Source: Pseudomonadota bacterium
GTDB taxonomy: Bacteria; Pseudomonadota; Gammaproteobacteria; Burkholderiales; Thiobacillaceae
Direction: 5' to 3'
DNA length: 64,000 nt
NCBI GenBank assembly: GCA_029558905.1
Contig: JAKQCX010000005.1
Coordinates: 1 to 64,000 of the forward strand
Position 1 is the stretch's first letter. Every line of letters starts with the position of its first letter. The notes under the pieces were generated by a model. The model searched no databases, was not told the DNA's origin, and saw nothing but the letters and a program-made list of their open reading frames with translations. Made by a program: the position numbers and the translations under genes. Below are positions 58,789 through 64,000 of this stretch, piece by piece.

Positions 58789-59268
58789 ATGGCCAAGATC
58801 CCTGTGTTTTATAGCTTCCACTTCGACAACGACGTTATGCGCGTTCAGCAGATTCGAAACATGGGCATGATCGACGGCAACGAACCCGTGTCGAAGAACG
58901 ACTGGGAGACTGTGAAGAAAAAAGGCGATGCCGCGATCGAGAAGTGGATCGACGACAACATGAAGTACAAGCGCTGTGTCGTTGTACTGATCGGTACCGA
59001 CACGCACAAGCGCCCATGGGTCACCCACGAGATTAAGAAGGCGTGGGAAGACGGTCGGGGCCTGCTAGGCATCCACATCCACAACCTCAACTGCCCCAAC
59101 AACGGCACTAGCTCGAAGGGGAAGAATCCCTTTGACCAATTCTCGTTCCAAAAGAACGGTAAGGTTGTCGTTCCCCCAGTGTACGACCCGCCGGCGAGCA
59201 ATGCGTACAACCATATTAAGGAAAACTTGGCTGCCTGGGTCGAGGGCGCGATTGCGCTGAATAAATGA
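58789..59268 (+). CDS. MTH538/ThsB-type TIR-like protein (DUF1863-like)
   Basis: 159 residues. It starts IPVFYSFHFDNDVMRVQQIRN, then VVVLIGTDTHKRPWVTHEI with candidate catalytic E81, and GRGLLGIHIHNL. This is the MTH538 TIR-like family, to which ThsB, the phage-sensing TIR enzyme of Thoeris, belongs. The Shine-Dalgarno AAGGAGG is very strong. Its ATG follows the SLOG-like gene by 17 bases, and it overlaps the membrane protein gene by 4 bases. Confidence 0.85.
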   Translation: MAKIPVFYSFHFDNDVMRVQQIRNMGMIDGNEPVSKNDWETVKKKGDAAIEKWIDDNMKYKRCVVVLIGTDTHKRPWVTHEIKKAWEDGRGLLGIHIHNLNCPNNGTSSKGKNPFDQFSFQKNGKVVVPPVYDPPASNAYNHIKENLAAWVEGAIALNK

Positions 59269-59675
59269 CTGACACCCCCAACAAGCACAAGCATCTGGAA
59301 TTCATCCAGGCATCCATCAACCGGATGTCTGGAAATCTGTTTCTGCTCAAGGGGTGGAGCATTACCCTGATCGCAGCCTTGTTCGCACTGGCCGCGAAGG
59401 ACACCAACAAGGCTTACATCCTGATCGCCTATTTCCCACTGTTCATTTTCTGGACTCTCGATGGCTACTTTTTAAGCCAGGAGCGCAGATTCCGTTCCTT
59501 ATACGAGCATGTGCGCAAGCTCAAAGAGGAGGACATCGACTTCTCGATGGATACAAGTGTTTTCTGCTCCGACGCCCGAACCACCTGGATGTCAGCGATG
59601 GGGTCGCGAACTTTGGTCATCTACTATGCTGGACTGGCCGTCGTCATGGCTGCCTTGGCCCCGTTTATTCGATAA
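59265..59675 (+). CDS. small membrane protein, SLATT-like putative effector
   Basis: 136 residues. Membrane segments lie at about 28-45 and 50-69, joined by a short turn, then a basic helical region (SQERRFRSLYEHVRKLKEED) and a third hydrophobic segment at about 115-133. The two-helix core with a following helical tail resembles SLATT domains, predicted pore-forming effectors linked to SLOG and nucleotide signals. It overlaps the ThsB-like gene (ATGA), so the pair is co-translated. Its assignment is by topology and context. Confidence 0.7.
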   Translation: MTDTPNKHKHLEFIQASINRMSGNLFLLKGWSITLIAALFALAAKDTNKAYILIAYFPLFIFWTLDGYFLSQERRFRSLYEHVRKLKEEDIDFSMDTSVFCSDARTTWMSAMGSRTLVIYYAGLAVVMAALAPFIR

Positions 59676-59810
59676 GTCCAAATGGCGCTAACGTTCTACA
59701 TGAAATTGCCGGCCATCAGCGAACATGGCGCACTGAACTGCGCACACCAACTTATGTATGCTGATTGAAGGCATCACGTTTATTCTGATGACGACACAAG
59801 GGATTTCAGC

Positions 59811-60626
59811 TTGGCTCTGAACGACAATGGGGAAAATCTATCTGTAGCCCTCTACTGGGACTTCGAGAACCTTCACGCCAGCCTGGCTGAGGCCAAGTTC
59901 GGTGAAGGTGCCTATAGCAAACCGGATAACCGCTTCAAGCCACAGGACCCCCTCATCGACGTCCTGGCCGTTATCGAACTTTGCTCATCTTTCGGCCCAA
60001 TCGCCATTAACCGTGCCTACTGCAACTGGCAGTGGTATGGGCGTTACCGTGATGCCTTGCTTCAAAGCGCCGTTGAGTTGATCCAACTCTTTCCACCAGG
60101 TTCATCAGCCAAGAATGGTGCCGACATCAAACTCTGCCTTGACGCAGCGGAGGACATCAGTCGCTTTGCTCATGTCGGGACCGTGATCATCATTGGAGGG
60201 GATAGCGATTACATGCCCGTAGCGCAGAAGATCAAGGCTGCGGGTCGAACATTGATTGGCATTGGCACCCGCAAGAACACCAACCGACATTGGGCGAAAA
60301 GCTGCCATGAGTTCCGTTACTACGACACCCTGGTTGAAGCACTGGCTCCTGAAGAAATAAGGAAGCCGAATGACGATAGGAATGCCACACTTCCTCCATT
60401 GGATCCAGCGGCAGATATGCTCAAGCGTGCCATGCGCCTTCTCTCAGAAACTAAGGGCGAGGTATGGGTGAACAAGGCCTCGGTGTGGCCAATGATCAAA
60501 CGGCTTGACCCGACCTTTGATACTAAAGAGCATGGGTACGCCAACTTTGCAGAGATGCTCAAGGCACTAGATACCATAGTCGAGGTTAAGAAAGGCGAGT
60601 CCGACCACATCATTAAGCTCAGATAG
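59811..60626 (+). CDS. NYN-domain (PIN-like) ribonuclease with C-terminal LOTUS/OST-HTH domain
   Basis: 271 residues from TTG 59811, supported by AAGGGA seven bases upstream (59798-59803). The NYN fold has acidic residues in YWDFENLH (D17), NGADIKLCLDA (D105) and IIGGDSDYMPV (D131, D133). The last 65 residues, including VWVNKASVWPMIKRLDPTF and HGYANFAEMLK, look like a LOTUS/OST-HTH RNA-binding domain. NYN-LOTUS proteins cleave RNA; a role as a toxin or RNA-targeting defence nuclease is possible. It lies 135 bases after the TIR operon and may be a separate unit. Confidence 0.85.
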   Translation: MALNDNGENLSVALYWDFENLHASLAEAKFGEGAYSKPDNRFKPQDPLIDVLAVIELCSSFGPIAINRAYCNWQWYGRYRDALLQSAVELIQLFPPGSSAKNGADIKLCLDAAEDISRFAHVGTVIIIGGDSDYMPVAQKIKAAGRTLIGIGTRKNTNRHWAKSCHEFRYYDTLVEALAPEEIRKPNDDRNATLPPLDPAADMLKRAMRLLSETKGEVWVNKASVWPMIKRLDPTFDTKEHGYANFAEMLKALDTIVEVKKGESDHIIKLR

Positions 60627-60965
60627 GTCGAGCATTTTCCGTTTATGCGTTGACGCGATGGAGCCACATATGTGTCAGGCCGACCTCCCCTTGGACGTAC
60701 ATACCCTTTCCACTGCACTTTCTGGCCGTAACCACACTTTATTTACTGTAACCCTTCCTTGACCGCCTTTTCGGGCCGAACGCGAGATTCTTAGCGATCG
60801 GCCCGCCCTTTGGGTCGGCCCGTAACACTTGGATGTTGCCTGCCATCCCTTCTCCCCCTTCCGAAAGGGCAGCGTGATCTTCCAATAATTCCGTCTCGTT
60901 TTTGTACGAATTTCCCGTGGCTCCGACCCCTATCGTGAGCGCACCGAAACGACAAGAACGACGGG
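60627..60965. other. intergenic stretch between cargo and T4SS genes
   Basis: 339 bases with no supported gene. It has an 8-base motif TCGGCCCG twice (60798-60805, 60815-60822) and its complement CGGGCCGA at 60772-60779. These could form alternative hairpins or mark the end of the cargo. GC content rises again toward 60960, where ICE backbone resumes. Confidence 0.5.
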
Positions 60966-61415
60966 ATGTGCAAGCGGGCCCCCTTTTACCTACTACCGAT
61001 CAGCCTGGCGATCTTGGCCGGGAATGCCCGTGCCGAGTGCTGGCATGACGCCGCCAAGTCCTATGGACTGGAGCCGTTGGAACTGGGGGCCATCGCCTGC
61101 GTTGAGTCGCGCCTGAATGCCGGCGCCATCAGCCCGGCCGGGGCGCGCGGCGTCATGCAGGTCATGCCTTCCAATGCTCATGCCGTGGGCATGCATCCGG
61201 ACCTGCTCTGGGATGCCTGCACCAACATCTACATGGGGGCCTTTGTACTGGCGCAGATGAAAGCCAGGTATGGCGATACCTGGGAGGCGGTCGGTGCTTA
61301 CAACGCGTCCTGCACGAAGTTGAAGGGCGCGGCCTGTCGCAAGGCCCGCACTGACTACGCCTGGCTGGTCTATCGCGCCCGGCAGCGGCTTGAGCGGACC
61401 GGCCAATGCACCTGA
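60966..61415 (+). CDS. lytic transglycosylase of the conjugation apparatus
   Basis: 149 residues with a signal peptide (MCKRAPFYLLPISLAILAGNARA, cut near 23). The SLT domain has catalytic E47 in AIACVESRLNAGAISPAGARGVMQVMP and the later YMGAFVLAQMKARYGDTWEAVGAYNA. It opens peptidoglycan for the T4SS. Placement at the head of the mating-pair genes is typical of ICEs. The end overlaps the next gene by 10 bases. Confidence 0.88.
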   Translation: MCKRAPFYLLPISLAILAGNARAECWHDAAKSYGLEPLELGAIACVESRLNAGAISPAGARGVMQVMPSNAHAVGMHPDLLWDACTNIYMGAFVLAQMKARYGDTWEAVGAYNASCTKLKGAACRKARTDYAWLVYRARQRLERTGQCT

Positions 61416-61714
61416 TGGGCCGCGGAGACAAATCGGTGAGTCCACCCTCCGGCAAGAAGGTTACTCCAGGCTTCCGGCCCATCCTGGTTTCAGAAGAGGC
61501 CTTCGACCGACTGAAGAAGCTGCAGAGGCTGCAGAGGCTCGCCTACGGTCATGACAACGACCTGAACGGGCTTCGCTTCGATCTCAAAGACGTTGCCTCG
61601 GCCGTCGTGCTGGAGGCCTTACTGATCGACGGCTTCCCGGTACGGGCCATGGACCGCGCCGCGCGGACCGTTCTCGATTCCTTCCACCCCCTCTCCAAGG
61701 AGAACGCAGTATGA
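61406..61714 (+). CDS. hypothetical ICE protein
   Basis: 102 residues, soluble and basic at the N-terminus. No enzyme motif is visible; FRPILVSEEAFDRLKKLQRLQRL suggests a ribbon-helix-helix or helical protein. It lies between the transglycosylase and pilin-like genes with overlaps on both sides, so it is translated with the transfer operon. Function unknown. Confidence 0.7.
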   Translation: MHLMGRGDKSVSPPSGKKVTPGFRPILVSEEAFDRLKKLQRLQRLAYGHDNDLNGLRFDLKDVASAVVLEALLIDGFPVRAMDRAARTVLDSFHPLSKENAV

Positions 61715-62082
61715 AGCTCGTCAACGCCACCCTGAGCCGCATGAGCCAGGCCAAGGCCGCCATCGACCGCAAGACCACCGCCTGGTACGTCGGCGGTGTC
61801 GTCGGCCTGACCGGCATGGCTAACAACGCCCTGGCCATCAACCTCGACATGAACAACGTCGGCGCCGCCACCGGTCTCGGGCCGGTATCGACCGCGATCC
61901 AGCAGTTCGCCGACATGAACACCGGCCTGAAGGCCCTGGTGATCATCATCGGTTTCCTGGTGGCCTTGATCGGTCTGGCCGCGCTGCGCAACTTCGCGCC
62001 GGTGCTCGGCTACGTGGGCCTGGCCATCTTCGCGGCCGTCGGCCTCACGGTCGCTTTCGCCATCGCCGGGGCGGTCATCTGA
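61711..62082 (+). CDS. pilin-like membrane protein (VirB2/TraA-like)
   Basis: 123 residues. A long positively charged lead, then a hydrophobic segment ending near the ALA of MANNALAINL (about 38-43), looks like a signal sequence of a conjugative pilin. Two later membrane helices (about 71-90 and 96-122) surround a short loop. Size and topology fit a VirB2/TraA-type pilin or a TIGR03745-like ICE membrane protein; the assignment rests on position before traL. Confidence 0.65.
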   Translation: MKLVNATLSRMSQAKAAIDRKTTAWYVGGVVGLTGMANNALAINLDMNNVGAATGLGPVSTAIQQFADMNTGLKALVIIIGFLVALIGLAALRNFAPVLGYVGLAIFAAVGLTVAFAIAGAVI

Positions 62083-62085
62083 ACA

Positions 62086-62385
62086 ATGGACGGCAGCCGC
62101 ATCCTTCGGCGACTGGACGATCCCTGGAAGCTCGGGCTCTGGGAGCTGGACGTGGCCGGGACCTTCGTCTTCTTTCTCTGCCTGGGCTTCATGAAGGGCA
62201 CGATGGGGGCGTTCTTCGCCGCCATCGTGGCGGGCTATTTCGTCTGCTCGCGGATATCCAAGCTGAAGGCGATGCGGCACACCGGGTTCCTCTGGCATTT
62301 CCTGTTCTGGTGGCTGCCCCAGGAGGCCATGTTCATTCCACGCGACCTTCTTCCTCCCTCGCACTACCGCGAGTTGGTCGGTTGA
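62086..62385 (+). CDS. TraL-like T4SS protein (VirB3-like)
   Basis: 99 residues. It begins RRLDDPWKLGLWELDVAGTF, then two close membrane helices (about 23-55). This is the layout of TraL/VirB3-type proteins of MPF_F systems and of the TIGR03750 ICE family. It helps pilus assembly. Three bases follow the pilin gene. Confidence 0.78.
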   Translation: MDGSRILRRLDDPWKLGLWELDVAGTFVFFLCLGFMKGTMGAFFAAIVAGYFVCSRISKLKAMRHTGFLWHFLFWWLPQEAMFIPRDLLPPSHYRELVG

Positions 62386-62401
62386 TTGAGGGGAAGGAAC
62401 C

Positions 62402-63019
62402 ATGAAGCGCGAAGCCTACGAAGCCGATGTCCAGATGCTCATCCGGCAGAACCGCTTTCTGTGGCTCAGCCTCGGTGGCATCGTCACCGCCTTGGTCCTA
62501 GCCTTGTTGGTGGCCTGGGCGGGCATGGGCGCCACCCGGACAGTGGTCACGCCGCCGAAGATCGAAAAATCCTTCTGGATCACCGACAACACCGCCTCCG
62601 GCGAATACATCGACCAAATGGCGCAGTGGGTGTCCTACCTGACCCTCGACGTCACGCCCGACAACGTCCAGTACAAGTCCGAACTGCTACTGAAGCTCGC
62701 CCACCCGGACTATCACGGCGCGCTGCAACAAAAGCTGCGCGTCAACGCCGATAAGATCCGACGCGACAACGCCGCCACGTCCTTCGATATCCGCACCGTC
62801 CGCGCCGCGCCGGATGCGCTGGCCGCGGTCCTGACCGGCCAGCTCAAGGTGCTGATCAACGGCACGCCGGTAAAGAACGAAATCCGCCACTACCTGGCCC
62901 GCTTCGACCTTGATGGCGGCAAGGCCCAACTCATCCAGTTCAAGCAGGTAAAAAACGATGACGTCAAAGCCGCTCTCGCGGATGCCGCGCTCGATGCCGA
63001 AACCGACGGCAGTTTCTAG
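62402..63019 (+). CDS. TraE-like T4SS protein (VirB8-like)
   Basis: 205 residues. One membrane helix (about 18-41) precedes a periplasmic domain with YIDQMAQWVSYLTLDVTPDNVQY, which fits the TraE family of F-type systems. It is a scaffold of the T4SS. GGGGAAGGAACC lies before the ATG. The 3' end overlaps traK by about 60 bases. Confidence 0.85.
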   Translation: MKREAYEADVQMLIRQNRFLWLSLGGIVTALVLALLVAWAGMGATRTVVTPPKIEKSFWITDNTASGEYIDQMAQWVSYLTLDVTPDNVQYKSELLLKLAHPDYHGALQQKLRVNADKIRRDNAATSFDIRTVRAAPDALAAVLTGQLKVLINGTPVKNEIRHYLARFDLDGGKAQLIQFKQVKNDDVKAALADAALDAETDGSF

Positions 63020-63740
63020 CGCGCTGGCCCTCGTGGGCTTGCTGTGCGTTTCGCCCGCCTGGGCGCTCCAGAAGCTGGAGATCAAACCGGACACGACGGG
63101 GATGGCGCGCATCGCCCTCAAGGAAACCTCCCGGATCAAGGTGGACGGCCTGGCCATCGTGGACGTCTTCGGGTCGGTCTACTCGCCGGACAACACCGCC
63201 GGCGAGCTGATGGTGGCCCCGGACGCCACGAGCGGTGAGCTGTATGTCATGCCATCGGCCATGGCCACGCCGGGGAAGCCGATCAACATCTTCATCAAGA
63301 CCGAGAAGGCGACCTACACCCTGTTGCTGACGCCGGTCGACATCCCGAGCGAGACCGTCATCCTGAGCGATCGCCTGACCAAGGCGAGCAGTCAGGCGGG
63401 GCCACCGCCGACCGGTGAGGCGCCGGACTGGCTGCGGCAGATCAAGAACATGATGCTGGTCCTCACCGGGGAGTCGACGCCGCCCGGCTATGTCTCGGTC
63501 CCGGTCGGCAAACCCGTGGGGCTGTGGCAGGAAACGCGTTTTCTGGAAATGCGCCGGGTCACGCATCGGCGCCTGGCCGGTTCCGTATTCGATCTGACCA
63601 ATGTCTCGGCGTCGCCCATGGTCCTGGACGAACGGGAGTTCTTCGACGCGGGCGTGGTGGCGACCGGTATCGCCAAGACCCGATTGGCGCCGAACGAATC
63701 GACCCGCGTCTATGTGATCCGGGAGAAGAGCGGTGAGTAG
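62958..63740 (+). CDS. TraK-like T4SS outer-membrane-ring protein (VirB9-like)
   Basis: 260 residues with a signal peptide (LALVGLLCVSPAWA, cut near 36). The body has beta-rich segments: QKLEIKPDTTGMARIALKE and VSVPVGKPVGLWQETRFLEMRRVTHRRL. TraK forms the outer ring with TraV and TraB. ATG 62958 lies inside traE; ATGs at 62982 and 62994 are in frame and also give a proper signal peptide. Confidence 0.83.
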   Translation: MTSKPLSRMPRSMPKPTAVSSALALVGLLCVSPAWALQKLEIKPDTTGMARIALKETSRIKVDGLAIVDVFGSVYSPDNTAGELMVAPDATSGELYVMPSAMATPGKPINIFIKTEKATYTLLLTPVDIPSETVILSDRLTKASSQAGPPPTGEAPDWLRQIKNMMLVLTGESTPPGYVSVPVGKPVGLWQETRFLEMRRVTHRRLAGSVFDLTNVSASPMVLDEREFFDAGVVATGIAKTRLAPNESTRVYVIREKSGE

Positions 63741-64000
63741 CGCCCAGAGCAAACCCACGGCGGCGCCCGGCGTCAGCGGGCTCAAGAATGCCCGCTATGC
63801 CCAGTTCGCGGTCATCCTGGTCGCCGTCCTGGCCCTCTGGGCGGGTTTCGTGCTCCTGCTGTCTTCCGACAAGAAGCCCAAGGTCCAGAGCGCCAACACG
63901 GACCCCGGTAAGGTGGTGGTCAAGGCCATCACAGCGCCGGGGGAGGTGGTCACCGATGCCCAGCGCTGGCTATACAAGGCCGGCGACGACATCTCCACCT
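63733..64000 (+). CDS. TraB-like T4SS protein (VirB10-like), 3' part beyond the window edge
   Basis: The 89 visible residues begin at GTG 63733, overlapping the traK stop. A cytoplasmic lead is followed by one membrane helix (about 25-45; YAQFAVILVAVLALWAGFVL) and a periplasmic beginning rich in lysine and proline. TraB spans both membranes of F-type T4SS as a central channel protein. Identity depends mostly on the L-E-K-B gene order. Confidence 0.72.
   Translation, partial: MSSAQSKPTAAPGVSGLKNARYAQFAVILVAVLALWAGFVLLLSSDKKPKVQSANTDPGKVVVKAITAPGEVVTDAQRWLYKAGDDIST

Larger units (their letters stand above)
48622..64000. mobile_element. integrative conjugative element inserted after guaA (right end beyond window)
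   Basis: Gene content is integrase, AlpA-type regulator, traJ-like/traD/mobH block on the minus strand, LexA-like repressor, cargo, then F/SXT-type mating-pair genes on the plus strand. MOBH relaxase with an MPF_F-type T4SS is the combination found in SXT/R391-like and other large ICEs. The exact att core cannot be set without the other end. Between 56442 and 60650 the cargo has lower GC and different codon use from the backbone. Confidence 0.85.

Noticed and set aside
1-64000. CRISPR arrays and complete insertion sequences
   Set aside because: I looked for regularly spaced repeats and for transposase genes with terminal inverted repeats and found none in the window.

Overview
The window is GC-rich chromosomal DNA of a proteobacterium, most likely a betaproteobacterium of the Thiobacillus/Hydrogenophilales-Nitrosomonadales kind. 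That is an inference from gene order (serC-serA-pheA-hisC-tyrA-aroA-cmk-rpsA-ihfB-lapA-lapB-pyrF), the yceD-rpmF-plsX-fab cluster, the form of RNase E, and a two-gene PycA/PycB carboxylase. No rRNA genes are present to settle it.

Positions 1-48621 are mostly core chromosome. After a partial FHA-domain gene come serine and aromatic amino acid synthesis with tightly overlapping genes (594-7311), cmk, rpsA and ihfB ending at a strong terminator, then lapAB-pyrF-ugd-cysM. A cytochrome P460 gene faces an HxlR regulator, followed by yceF and an RsmI-like methylase, and pycB/pycA on the minus strand. From 20049 a near-consensus promoter reads yceD-rpmF-plsX-fabH-fabD-fabG-acpP-fabF-mltG-tmk-holB-pilZ-tatD, meeting recJ. 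A periplasmic-sensor diguanylate cyclase, a decayed integrase beside tRNA-Asn, an aminotransferase, uvrB, a receiver-TPR protein, a low-molecular-weight phosphatase, rne/rluC, a Gdt1-type transporter and guaB-guaA follow.

From the 3' end of guaA (48622) to the right edge the window enters an integrative conjugative element (ICE). It has a tyrosine integrase with repeat-rich DNA upstream, an AlpA-type regulator, then traJ-like/traD/mobH on the minus strand (coupling protein and MOBH relaxase). Divergent from these are a LexA/UmuD-like repressor and, after a cargo insertion, the F/SXT-type mating-pair genes on the plus strand: a lytic transglycosylase, a pilin-like protein, traL-, traE- and traK-like genes and traB, which is cut by the edge.

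The cargo (about 56442-60650) is the most novel part. It is a compact five-gene operon of two conventional TIR-domain proteins, a SLOG-like nucleotide-binding protein, an MTH538/ThsB-type TIR-like protein and a small SLATT-like membrane protein, followed by a NYN nuclease with a probable LOTUS domain. By analogy with Thoeris and with predicted SLOG/SLATT conflict systems, I read it as an undescribed or variant nucleotide-signalling antiphage module carried by the ICE. That reading is inference.
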